DNA of 12,243 nt from Actinomycetes bacterium (GCA_021815935.1 JAKAZH010000035.1:1-12243), one strand, 5' to 3'. Positions 1-6,894 are shown, counted from the stretch's first letter. Translations and numbers: made by a program. Notes: generated by a model not told the origin, from the sequence alone.

Positions 1-2813
1 GCTAGGTCCTGGGTGACTGTCTGTGGGGCAGGGGACTGGTCGGTGACGTCAATGGTGAAGGTGTATGTGCCGGCAGGAGCTTGGCCGGCGATCTCGCCGT
101 CGCTGAAAACCTTCAACGTGCCGGGCAGGGTTGACCCGCTGTCGAGACTCCAGGTGTACTGCCCGACCCCCCCGCTCGCGTTGAGCGTTAGAGCGATCGC
201 GCCGCTGGCCGACACGTGGGGCAACTGGGTGGTGTCGATAGTGAGCGGCGGGACCACCGTTACGTCCAGGCCGTCGGAGGTCGACTTGTCGAATTCGGCG
301 GTACCGCCATAGAGCGCGTTGAAGCTCTGGGGAATGCCACCCAGGCTCTCGGTGGTGTTGGTGAACGCAGGCACCGTACAGGTCGCCACTCCAGAACCAT
401 CGACGGGGACGGCGTCACACCCGGTCACCAGCTGCCCGTCTTCGGCGAAGGCGACCTGTCCCCCGTTGGTCGGAGTGGGGGTGACGGTGGCGGTTAGCGT
501 GATCGACTGGCCGGTCGTTGCCTGCACTCCACCGCTCGGGACGCCAGGAACACCTGCCGTGGTGAGAGTGGTGGTGGTCGGCGCGGCGAGGTCGAAGGAG
601 TACGCCGCCCCGGGGGGGATGCCCGTAGCGAAGAGGTTCGGGGCGCCAACCATGACCCTTAGCCCTGATGCTGCGATTGCCAGTCCGGCGCCGAAACTGT
701 CACCGTCCTGCCCGTCACTCGGGGTGAGCGTCTGGTTCTGGTTCTGGTCGCCGTCCCATCCGCCCACGGGGGCTTCGAAGATGTCGACCTGCCCCGGGTC
801 GTTGGCCGCAAGCTCCTCCGGGAAGCCGTTGGTCAAGGAGGGCAGGCCGACCGACGGCGCCCCTGCAGCCACGACGTCCCCGGTGCTAGACACCGCGACC
901 GTTGCCCCCAGTTGGGCGTTCGAGACCGCCGTCCCCCCCCCGAGTTGGAGGCCCGCTGGGGCGCCGGTCGTCGATTGCGCGTCGATGAGCTCGGCCTTCT
1001 GGTTGTAGACGCCCCCGCCTGCGTCGGTGAACACGTAGGCGGCTCCGGAACCGGAGAACTGGTTCGGGTCACCGATCACTGCCGTCGAGCCGTCGGCGTC
1101 GAGGGCCAAAGCGGCACCAAAATCATCTGAGATGGCGCTGGATCCAAGGGGGGGAACGTCGCTGCCGGTGAGGAGGTCTGGGGGTGACCCCCAGGGACTC
1201 CCCGAGCTGACAGAGTCGTCGAAAGCGTAGACCGACGTGGCGCCGGTGGTCGACAGCCCGACGCCCCCCGACTCGTGGGACTCGTCGACGAGCAGGTGGT
1301 GACCGTCCCCCGACAAGGCGACGGCATTGCCGAACGCTGAGTCGAAGAACGTGGCGGAGCAACTGGTTCCAGAACAGGGGTTCGGGTCGACGAAGGGGTC
1401 GTCGACGAAGGCTGTCTCTGCATAGTCGGCAGGCGGGATTTCAGTGGCAGTATCGAAGATATCGACGGTGCCGCTGATCGTTTCGATAGCGGAAGCGGGG
1501 GGCGGGAAGGTGAAGGGGAAATCCCCGAACGCCAACACGTCCCCGGCGTCGTCCAAACTTACGGGAAAGATCGGCGCCGCGTCCGAATTGATGTTGCTAT
1601 CGACCTTTGCGGTGCCGCGCACGCGTTCCGCCAAGCCGGAGAACTCCCAGGTTCCGCTGACGAGCTTGTAGATCAGGATCTCGACCGACCACGTGCCGTC
1701 GCTTGCGAGAATTGATTCGGGGGCAGCGACCGTCGCCCCGTCACCCGACATGGCCACACTGTCGCCGAGTTCGGAGGCAAGGTTGCCGCTGCCCGTTGAC
1801 TGGTCACCGTTGAACTGGACGGTCTGCACCCACGTCGAGGTGGCCGCGTTGTAGTCGAAGATGTAAATACTGCCCCCACAAGAGTCCCCTGACGCCAACC
1901 CGTCGCAGTAGCCGGGGGCGCCGACCACGGCCGAAGTGGCACTCGAGTCGAGGCTGACCACCTGTCCGAATTGATCGCCAGTGTTTGCATTCGTGGCGCT
2001 GAACTCCCCCTGCTGGATGTAGGGATCGACGGACAGTGGATAGCTGGCCCCCGCATCGTCGATCACGATCTCGATGACGTTGCCCGACAGGGCGAAGTGG
2101 GCCGGAAGCGGGCGGTTTCGGGCGTCGGTCACCCGCAGGCCCCCGTAGACGAAGGTGGTGACTCCGTGTCGGCCTCGCAGGCTGATGGAGGTGGCGCTGG
2201 TCAGGACTGCGGACAACCGACCGGACGAGCGCAGGTCGATGTGGAGCGACCCTAAGCCGGTCGGCCTGGTTGCAACGGTGAATCCTTGCTCGACGTTTGT
2301 GCTGCTGGTTCGGTCCCACGTGGAAACTGATCCGAGCGCCTCCGACACCAGATTGCCCCGAGTGCGCAGCGACCCGGTCGGAGTCAGCGGCGCGACTGCC
2401 TGTCGTCGGCCGATCCCGACAGGTCGCAGGTTCCATTGCGTTGCCGCAGGAGACAAAGCGTCGCGCACCGAGAGCGCGCCCCCGGCGGCGACGGTCACCG
2501 CCAGGCCGTTGCCGGTCTGCGCCAGCTCGCCGTCGGGACCGGTCCGGAAGTCGGATGACCGGCCGGCGGAGGCGAGAGCCAGCGCGTGGAGGTCGGCTTC
2601 GAGAGACGCACGCCGGGCAGAGGCAGAGCTCGGCAATACTGCTGTCCGCGTCGGGGCCGGAGCTGTCACAGGATTTGGCCTGAAAGATGCCCCCTCTGTC
2701 ACCCCTCCGACTGTGGCCGCCACCATTGACAGAGCGAGGAGGACCGCGCCGACCCGTGACGTGGCCAGACCAGTTCGGAGCGCCGAACGCGAAACCCGTG
2801 GCATGTTGATCAT
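1..2813 (-). CDS. Secreted FG-GAP beta-propeller protein with C-terminal Ig-like domains (3' end beyond window)
   Basis: An uninterrupted frame of 937 codons runs from ATG at 2813 off the left edge, so the C-terminus is unseen. Residues about 20-42 form a hydrophobic signal segment (VGAVLLALSMVAATVGG). A leading domain with FVYGGLRVTDARNRPLP and YPLSVDPYIQ ends near residue 270. FG-GAP-type motifs then recur near residues 278 (GDQFGQVVSL), 348 (LGDSVAMSGDG), 491 (FGNAVALSGDG), 561 (DDFGAALALDADG), 633 (LGATVAVSSTGD) and 704 (DSFGAGLAIAASG), each followed by strands such as AVIGDPN or GAAYVF. This is the pattern of an integrin-alpha-like beta-propeller. Residues about 743-850 look like a bacterial Ig-like repeat (QSITLTATVTPTPTNGG), and about 855-937 like a second Ig-like or putative-Ig domain (TYTFTIDVTDQSP). 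The start overlaps the preceding gene's stop (ATGA), implying translational coupling. Likely exported or surface-bound; the ligand is unknown. Contains a run of nine G. Confidence 0.88.
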   Translation of the reverse strand, partial: MINMPRVSRSALRTGLATSRVGAVLLALSMVAATVGGVTEGASFRPNPVTAPAPTRTAVLPSSASARRASLEADLHALALASAGRSSDFRTGPDGELAQTGNGLAVTVAAGGALSVRDALSPAATQWNLRPVGIGRRQAVAPLTPTGSLRTRGNLVSEALGSVSTWDRTSSTNVEQGFTVATRPTGLGSLHIDLRSSGRLSAVLTSATSISLRGRHGVTTFVYGGLRVTDARNRPLPAHFALSGNVIEIVIDDAGASYPLSVDPYIQQGEFSATNANTGDQFGQVVSLDSSATSAVVGAPGYCDGLASGDSCGGSIYIFDYNAATSTWVQTVQFNGDQSTGSGNLASELGDSVAMSGDGATVAAPESILASDGTWSVEILIYKLVSGTWEFSGLAERVRGTAKVDSNINSDAAPIFPVSLDDAGDVLAFGDFPFTFPPPASAIETISGTVDIFDTATEIPPADYAETAFVDDPFVDPNPCSGTSCSATFFDSAFGNAVALSGDGHHLLVDESHESGGVGLSTTGATSVYAFDDSVSSGSPWGSPPDLLTGSDVPPLGSSAISDDFGAALALDADGSTAVIGDPNQFSGSGAAYVFTDAGGGVYNQKAELIDAQSTTGAPAGLQLGGGTAVSNAQLGATVAVSSTGDVVAAGAPSVGLPSLTNGFPEELAANDPGQVDIFEAPVGGWDGDQNQNQTLTPSDGQDGDSFGAGLAIAASGLRVMVGAPNLFATGIPPGAAYSFDLAAPTTTTLTTAGVPGVPSGGVQATTGQSITLTATVTPTPTNGGQVAFAEDGQLVTGCDAVPVDGSGVATCTVPAFTNTTESLGGIPQSFNALYGGTAEFDKSTSDGLDVTVVPPLTIDTTQLPHVSASGAIALTLNASGGVGQYTWSLDSGSTLPGTLKVFSDGEIAGQAPAGTYTFTIDVTDQSPAPQTVTQDL
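933..941 (-). repeat. Nine-base G tract inside the FG-GAP gene
   Basis: Nine consecutive C on the plus strand read as three GGG glycine codons (LQLGGGTAVS) on the coding strand, about residue 625. Runs of seven occur elsewhere in the gene (C 167-173, G 1148-1154). Mononucleotide runs this long are slippage-prone, and a change of one base would truncate the surface protein. Confidence 0.8.
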
Positions 2814-3778
2814 GCGATGAGGGCAGGTGGTTTGGCACCAGGCAGCGAAAACGGTGGCATTTCGGGATACTGCCAGGCACAAGAGTTCTTGTCGTAGATC
2901 CGACTAGTCGGGCACGCCGACTGGATGGTGTTGGATTGACACAAGGCGTCGGCAGCGACGACGGCCCGGCGACCATCGTGGGACAAGGAGACGGCCCAGC
3001 CGTACTGGCAGCCGGAAACAGGGTCGCCGGCGAGAACCTTGCCGGTCTGGATGTAAGAGTCGAAATGAAGTGAATAGGTTGCCTTCGCGTCCTGCACCAC
3101 GATCGAGACGTTGTCGCCAGAAACCGCGAATTGGGCCGGAACCGTCGCCCCTTTGGCATCGGTGACCGTGGGCGCGTCGTAGACAAAGGCCGTCTCGCGC
3201 GCCGTGTTTCGCTGCGCCACCGACGTAGGTGTCAGTGTCTCTGGGCGCGGCGCGCCAGTCGAGGCGAGGCCGATTTCGAGTGCCCCAGAACCAGACGGGC
3301 GTTGCGAGATGTCAAGGCCCCGCTCGACGTCCGACGGCGTCATCTGATTCCAAGTGGAAAGGTCGCTCACGTCTTGTTGAACCCGTGAACCCTTCGGCAT
3401 CACAGTCTCGGGACGCGTCGCGATTGTGTGACCGACGCGCCCGGGTGTCTTCGGGGTGAGCGGCCACGAAGCCGAGAGCACGTCTGCGCTGCAAACGGAG
3501 GCTACCAGGTCAACCGACAGTGGGTCATGGGCTGTCGTCGCTGTCGCTGTTCCGCGTGCTAAGCGAAATGCTGGTGGCGGTTCGGTCCTCGCGACAGGCG
3601 TAGGGTGCGTCGGGGGAGTAGGCGGATTTCCTGCCTTCAAGGTCTTTGGGGAGGCCGAAACTGCTAAAGCAGTAGCGGGAACGGCGCTTTCGAGCAGGAG
3701 ACCGCCAGGCACATTTCCTATGAGTCCGATCACGGCCATCGGGGACCGAGGAGTCCGCACCGTTTTTGGAGTGCTCAT
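2810..3778 (-). CDS. Short secreted paralogue of the FG-GAP protein
   Basis: This 322-residue protein has a hydrophobic export-type segment at about residues 14-42 (AVIGLIGNVPGGLLLESAVPATA), then a Pro/Thr-rich linker. The second half aligns by eye with the N-terminal part of the next gene: TAFVYDAPTVTDAKGATVP against TTFVYGGLRVTDARNRPLP, QFAVSGDNVSIVVQDAKATY against HFALSGNVIEIVIDDAGASY, and SLHFDSYIQTG against PLSVDPYIQQG. One FG-GAP-like motif follows (YGWAVSLSHDGRRAVVAADAL), and the protein ends about 40 residues later, where the paralogue continues for more than 600. The ATG at 3778 is chosen because GAGG lies five bases upstream and an in-frame TGA lies seven codons upstream. Its TGA overlaps the ATG of the next gene. 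It may be a truncated duplicate or a genuine short partner; a single FG-GAP motif cannot form a complete propeller. Confidence 0.8.
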   Translation of the reverse strand: MSTPKTVRTPRSPMAVIGLIGNVPGGLLLESAVPATALAVSASPKTLKAGNPPTPPTHPTPVARTEPPPAFRLARGTATATTAHDPLSVDLVASVCSADVLSASWPLTPKTPGRVGHTIATRPETVMPKGSRVQQDVSDLSTWNQMTPSDVERGLDISQRPSGSGALEIGLASTGAPRPETLTPTSVAQRNTARETAFVYDAPTVTDAKGATVPAQFAVSGDNVSIVVQDAKATYSLHFDSYIQTGKVLAGDPVSGCQYGWAVSLSHDGRRAVVAADALCQSNTIQSACPTSRIYDKNSCAWQYPEMPPFSLPGAKPPALIA

Positions 3779-3783
3779 GAAAG

Positions 3784-3795
3784 CCTCGTTCCTTC
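3784..3795 (-). promoter_or_regulatory. Ribosome binding site of the short FG-GAP gene
   Basis: Read on the minus strand, GAAGGAACGAGG precedes the ATG, with its last G five bases from the start codon. GAGG is the best-placed Shine-Dalgarno core; AAGGA a few bases further up is an alternative. This supports the start at 3778. No convincing promoter was recognised in the roughly 150 bases further upstream. Confidence 0.6.
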
Positions 3796-3951
3796 AGTCG
3801 TATTCGGATTTCGTCGCCGGTGATGCTGACCCCAGCTTGGCCATCGTAAATATCCCTGACGCTGGGCGCATCAGTACCAGCTACTTAACTCCCCTAGTCA
3901 CACGCGAACTTCGATCCTCGGGAGGGCCCGTTCAGATGGTTGGGTTGAGGT

Positions 3952-4478
3952 TCATCGGGGCGGGAAGCCAAAGCGGAGCGTGCGTCCATCCCACCAGGGG
4001 ACGGGTGGGTCGAGTTCGAGGTAGCCGGCGTCGATGAGCACGCGGTTTAGGTACCGATGGGGAGGTCGACGCGGACAAGGTCGTCGGCGACGACGATTTT
4101 GCCGGAGATGTCGCCGTCGAGCCCGCGCTGCACATAGAGGGGCCGCTCGGTGCTGTCGGCTCAATGTCAGGCAGTGGGGTTCGCGGCGATCATGCGACGC
4201 GGCGAAAGGCGCGGGCGCAACGGCTATGGCCAGGCGGCGATCAAACCAATTGCGGACCATGGCCCCGGACGGCAAGGTCGTGCGCTTTCTGGTCGCGAGG
4301 CGATCGTCATGTGATGTCCCGACCTCCGGGTGTTCGGCTAAACGCGGTGGGCCACAGCGAATAGCGGACACGCTCCCAGGCAGAGGATGAAGCGCGAGGC
4401 GTGGACTTGCCCGCTGTCCGGTACCTCTAACCGCTCGCCCGGGCGGAGGCGTTGGTTGCCGCGCCACGCAACGGCGGG
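3952..4478 (-). pseudogene. Unidentified decayed coding stretch, frames broken
   Basis: No intact gene is convincing here, but protein-like segments appear in different minus-strand frames. One runs from about 4485 to 4338 in the frame of the aquaporin remnant, just after its stop (WRGNQRLRPGERLEVPDSG, then HASRFILCLGACPLFAVAH). Another is at about 4170-4048 (DSTERPLYVQRGLDGDISG, then KIVVADDLVRVDLPIGT, stop). A third is at about 4055-3952 (RYLNRVLIDAGYLELDPPVP, then WWDGRTLRFGFPPR, stop). The last two would join into one continuous C-terminus if a single frame change near 4050 were repaired (VRVDLPI-GRYLNRVLIDAG). I do not recognise the family. Position suggests a former member of the MerR-BASS-aquaporin operon. 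A GTG-initiated 171-codon frame spans 3952-4467, but its first two thirds are low-complexity Arg/Pro/Ala and do not look real. Confidence 0.4.
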
Positions 4479-4484
4479 GAAGAA

Positions 4485-4814
4485 CTAGGACTGCCGATCG
4501 TCATGCGCGACATCGGGGTGCAGCGTCTCGATGACCAGGACCGCCGCGCCCGCTCCCATTACTTGTGCCCCGATGTACACCGGTGCCGACGAGGGGGCCA
4601 TGCCTGCGAAGGTGTTGGAGAAAATACGCCCGACGGTATTGGCAGGGTTGGCGAAGCTGGTCGAGCTGGTGAAGAAGTAGGCGGCTCCGATGGCAAGTGG
4701 CCGAAGGCTTTTCGGGAGCCGACTGGAGGCCCGGAGCGGGTAACAAGGGAGGTCGCCAACCTCGAACGAGCCTGCGTTGGGTGTTGGTGGTCTCGATGAG
4801 GGAACTTCAGACAT
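4485..4814 (-). pseudogene. 3' remnant of an aquaporin/MIP-family channel gene
   Basis: An ATG-initiated frame of 109 residues ends at TAG 4487-4485. From residue about 41 (nt about 4694) onward it matches the last third of MIP-family channels: AIGAAYFFTSSTSFANPANT with the second pore signature Asn-Pro-Ala at residues 56-58, then TVGRIFSNTFAGMAPSSAP and a final membrane helix (YIGAQVMGAGAAVLVIETLHPD). MIP proteins normally have six membrane helices and two NPA motifs in about 230-280 residues. Here the first NPA and roughly four helices are absent, and residues 1-40 (Pro/Ser-rich) are unrelated. A functional channel is therefore not expected. It lies 62 bases downstream of the BASS transporter gene on the same strand, so it was probably once co-transcribed with it. 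Aquaglyceroporins are known in some arsenic-resistance clusters, but no arsenic gene is visible here. Confidence 0.75.
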
Positions 4815-4875
4815 GGTGCCCCGGTCCATGGTCCAAGCGAAGGTTTCGATGGCCCCCGGGCTGCTCAGCACGTCC

Positions 4876-5862
4876 TCAGGATTTGTGTCGACGAAACGTC
4901 CCCGCCGCGGCAGTGCCCCAGACCAGGACGAGGATCCCGTAGAGGCCGAGGGGTGCCGCCGCGGCCGGGCCGAACGCGGCGACGGCAAGGTCGGCGGCGA
5001 TGGCGAAGTCGCGCATGGAGGTTGTGAGGAGGAGCGCTCGGCCCGCTCTTTGGTGGGAGCGGACCCCGAGGAGTCGGCCGACGACAGCAGAAGAGGCGAG
5101 AAAGACCACCAGGGCTATCGCGACGCGAAGGTACGGAGCGGAGAGGTGCACCTCGGCGGCGATCAACGCCACCAGCGCGGCCACCGCGGCGATGGCTGTG
5201 ACGTTGGCTACTCGATCGGCTCGGTCACCGAGGGGAGTGAGGCCTCGAACCGCGATGCCGGCGGCCAGTGGGAGCGCGACGACGAGGGCAAGGTTGACGA
5301 TGATGCCGGCGGGGTGGACGTCAGCGTGACCGGCTTCGAAGGTCAGGATGGGCCCGGCTACCGCGAGCGTCGCCACGGTGGACCCGACGAGGACTCCGGC
5401 GGAGAGGCCGGCCTCTCCGCCGGCCATGGCGGTCGTGGCGACCGAGGCGATCTCGCAGGGCGCCAGCCCGGCGACCATGACGCCGTCGCGAAGCGACCCG
5501 GCCGACACCAGCCGCGACGCCGCCCACGACAGGACGGGAAGCACGACGATCCCGGTTCCGACGGCGGCCAAGAGCACTCGCCACGTCCGTCCCAGCCGCC
5601 GCAGCGAGGCCGGCTCGATGGTCAGCGCGGTGGCGAAGACCAAGACGGCCAGAAGCACGTCGATTCCCTGGTGCGAGTCCAACCACCTCAGCGGCGAATG
5701 CACGGCGAGACCGATGACCGCGGCGGCCAGAACGCTGATGAGCTCGGGGTAGGCTCCGACGAACGAGCGGACGCGCTGTACGAGCTGAACCACCTCAGCC
5801 GACAGTGATCGCTGGCTCGCAGGCGACGTTGCCGCGGCAGGTCGGGTAGGCGACGAAGGCAT
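4876..5862 (-). CDS. Bile acid:sodium symporter family (BASS) transporter
   Basis: An intact membrane protein of 328 residues from ATG 5862, or 305 from GTG 5793. It has nine or ten hydrophobic helices, for example ELISVLAAAVIGLAV, GIDVLLAVLVFATALTI and VLLAAVGTGIVVLPVLSWAA. The diagnostic core is LAPCEIASVATTAMAGGEAG followed by LSAGVLVGSTVATLAVAGPI, typical of BASS-family carriers, which also count ACR3 arsenite exporters as distant relatives. This sequence resembles generic BASS proteins more than ACR3, and the substrate (an organic anion or a metalloid) cannot be read from it. The GTG at 5793 is an attractive start: it lies one base after a TGA (5797-5795) that ends an upstream frame probably belonging to the regulator's tail, and the first 23 residues from the ATG are non-conserved. 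No clear Shine-Dalgarno is seen for either start. It lies downstream of the MerR-type regulator on the same strand, so it was presumably the regulated gene. Confidence 0.85.
   Translation of the reverse strand: MPSSPTRPAAATSPASQRSLSAEVVQLVQRVRSFVGAYPELISVLAAAVIGLAVHSPLRWLDSHQGIDVLLAVLVFATALTIEPASLRRLGRTWRVLLAAVGTGIVVLPVLSWAASRLVSAGSLRDGVMVAGLAPCEIASVATTAMAGGEAGLSAGVLVGSTVATLAVAGPILTFEAGHADVHPAGIIVNLALVVALPLAAGIAVRGLTPLGDRADRVANVTAIAAVAALVALIAAEVHLSAPYLRVAIALVVFLASSAVVGRLLGVRSHQRAGRALLLTTSMRDFAIAADLAVAAFGPAAAAPLGLYGILVLVWGTAAAGTFRRHKS
5396..5423. repeat. 28-bp perfect palindrome inside the transporter gene
   Basis: Fourteen consecutive base pairs are symmetric about 5409/5410 with no spacer. 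The left half reads CCGGCGGAGAGGCC and the right half is its exact reverse complement. It falls in the codons for the conserved AGGEAGLSAG segment, so part of it follows from protein constraint and GC-rich codon choice. It could extrude a cruciform or form an mRNA hairpin. Confidence 0.85.
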
Positions 5863-5982
5863 CGATTCGCAGCCGATCGACCCGGCCGGCCAGGTACAGC
5901 CGTGCGCCGTCGGCCGGTGTCGTTCGGGCTGCCACCGCGGTCAGCGCACGGCCGACGGCCCAGACCACCAACGGGAAGGCAA

Positions 5983-6569
5983 TCACCAGCACCCCGCCCA
6001 GACCGGGGTCATCGATCGCTCGGAGCGGCCGATACGTTCGAGCGAGGTTGCGACCGAGGCCAGCGCTCGCCATTCGGCGATCCGGACGCCGAGCTCGGCG
6101 GCTTCTTGCGAGCAGCCCCACGGCTGCGGGTTCAGCGTCGCAGCGTCGGAACGAACGTCAATGTCGACCTCGCAGCCGCATCCCTTTCCGCAGCGCTCGG
6201 GCCTGGGGTCCCGGGCCGAGAGACGACTCGACGCGGTGCGGAGTTGCTGCTCGAATGCCGTGAACTCTCCGAGCTGCCCCCGCACCTCGTCGATGCGGTC
6301 GAACACGAAGGCCCGCCGCCGGGCCTGGAGTACCTGGCATTCGCTGTTTGGCGAGGCGGCCTGCAGTTCGGCGATCTCCTCCAAGGTCATCCCGATGCCC
6401 TTGGCCCGGTTGATGAACGCCAGCTCCTCCAAAGCCGATGGGTCGAACTGGCGGTAGCCGTTAGATGCTCGGTGGGCCGGGGACAACAGCCCGACCCGCT
6501 CGTGGAACCGCACCTTCGACGGTGCCACTCCGGTCTTTCGGCCAGCTCGGCGACTCGAAGACCCGACAT
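5983..6569 (-). pseudogene. MerR-family transcriptional regulator, frameshifted in the DNA-binding domain
   Basis: From ATG 6569 the frame reads MSGLRVAELAE, the first helix of a MerR helix-turn-helix. The continuation (KTGVAPSKVRFHERVGLLSP, then SNGYRQFDPSALEELAFINR and GIGMTLEEIAEL) is in another frame. Restoring one base in the GAAAG run at about 6535-6540 joins them into a standard MerR N-terminus. A dimerisation helix follows (RIDEVRGQLGEFTAFEQQLR), then a cysteine cluster CGKGCGC typical of metal- or thiol-sensing members, then ELGVRIAEWRALASVA. The visible frame stops at 5983. From about 6030 another minus-strand frame, ending with TGA at 5795, looks like the rest of the tail (IDDPGLGGVLVIAFPLVVW, then TTPADGARLYLAGRV), suggesting a second indel. 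The promoter just upstream carries a matching MerR dyad. As read, no functional regulator can be made. A sequencing error in the short A run is possible, but two breaks are harder to explain that way. Confidence 0.75.
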
Positions 6570-6576
6570 GTCTCGA

Positions 6577-6608
6577 AGCGTAAACCTTGAACCCAGCTTC
6601 AAGGTCAA
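6577..6608 (-). promoter_or_regulatory. MerR-type promoter with operator dyad in the -35/-10 spacer
   Basis: On the minus strand, -35 TTGACC (6608-6603) and -10 TACGCT (6582-6577) are separated by 20 bases. This over-long spacer is characteristic of promoters that MerR-family regulators distort to activate. The spacer holds a perfect dyad, ACCTTGAA (6605-6598) and TTCAAGGT (6591-6584), separated by GCTGGG. The -10 box ends seven bases before the ATG at 6569, so the transcript would be leaderless or nearly so. It presumably drove the regulator and the transporter genes downstream of it. Confidence 0.75.
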
Positions 6609-6609
6609 G

Positions 6610-6834
6610 TGGCAGTCCGACGGTCGCCGGCGCCGGGCGAACCTCAGGCGGCGAATCAACAACTGTGAGAACTCGCCGTGACCTCGTCAAGGAGGGGGTG
6701 GGTGGCTGATCACCAGCTCATCTCCGCCCCCGGAAGGTCCAAGACCCCAGCGGTGCGGAGCCTTTCGATGACAATCGCCCGCTGTGGATCCGAACACCAC
6801 CTCGCCTTGCCGCCTGGAGTGGTGGTTCGAAAAT
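6610..6834. other. Intergenic region between divergent gene remnants
   Basis: No convincing gene is seen on either strand between the MerR promoter and the AT-rich inverted repeat. Open frames here are low in complexity and rich in Pro, Arg and Ser. The only structure noticed is an imperfect hairpin at 6791-6829. Confidence 0.5.
6791..6829. repeat. Imperfect inverted repeat (hairpin)
   Basis: CGAACACCAC (6791-6800) pairs with GTGGTGGTTCG (6819-6829), with one bulged G and an 18-base loop. There is no following T run on the plus strand, so it is not an obvious intrinsic terminator. It lies just left of the longer AT-rich inverted repeat. Confidence 0.5.
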
Positions 6835-6877
6835 GATTGATACGTTATACATCCTATAGCTGTATAACGTATCAATC
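6835..6877. repeat. 17-bp perfect inverted repeat with 9-bp centre, AT-rich; candidate operator
   Basis: The left arm GATTGATACGTTATACA (6835-6851) and right arm TGTATAACGTATCAATC (6861-6877) are exact reverse complements around TCCTATAGC. The element is strikingly AT-rich in a GC-rich window and ends 17 bases before the ATG at 6895. A TANNNT-type -10 (TAACGT, 6865-6870) lies within the right arm. The simplest reading is an operator overlapping the promoter of the oxygenase gene, bound by a dimeric or tetrameric repressor. A tyrosine-recombinase core site has the same arm-spacer-arm layout and cannot be excluded. Confidence 0.75.
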
Positions 6878-6894
6878 TGTGCTCGGGACGCGCG

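Noticed and set aside
1804..3186. Long open frame of 460 codons on the minus strand across the two FG-GAP genes
   Set aside because: It is Arg/Pro/Ser-rich, has no recognisable motif, and is out of frame with the two clear FG-GAP proteins that occupy the same DNA.
3779..3930. Possible riboswitch in the leader of the short FG-GAP gene
   Set aside because: No motif of a known class (for example the conserved c-di-GMP-I or ydaO cores) could be matched by eye.
4777..5808. 343-codon plus-strand open frame opposite the BASS gene
   Set aside because: Highly charged low-complexity product (Gly/Asp/Arg) antisense to an intact transporter with conserved motifs; a GC-rich shadow frame.
4876..5862. Calling the BASS transporter an ACR3 arsenite exporter
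   Set aside because: The core LAPCEIASVATTAM motif fits general BASS carriers, and no arsR or arsC gene is nearby, so a specific arsenic role is not supported.
6815..6834. GGTTCGAAA resembling a tRNA T-loop, hence a possible tRNA attachment site
   Set aside because: No acceptor stem, anticodon arm or CCA end can be built around it.
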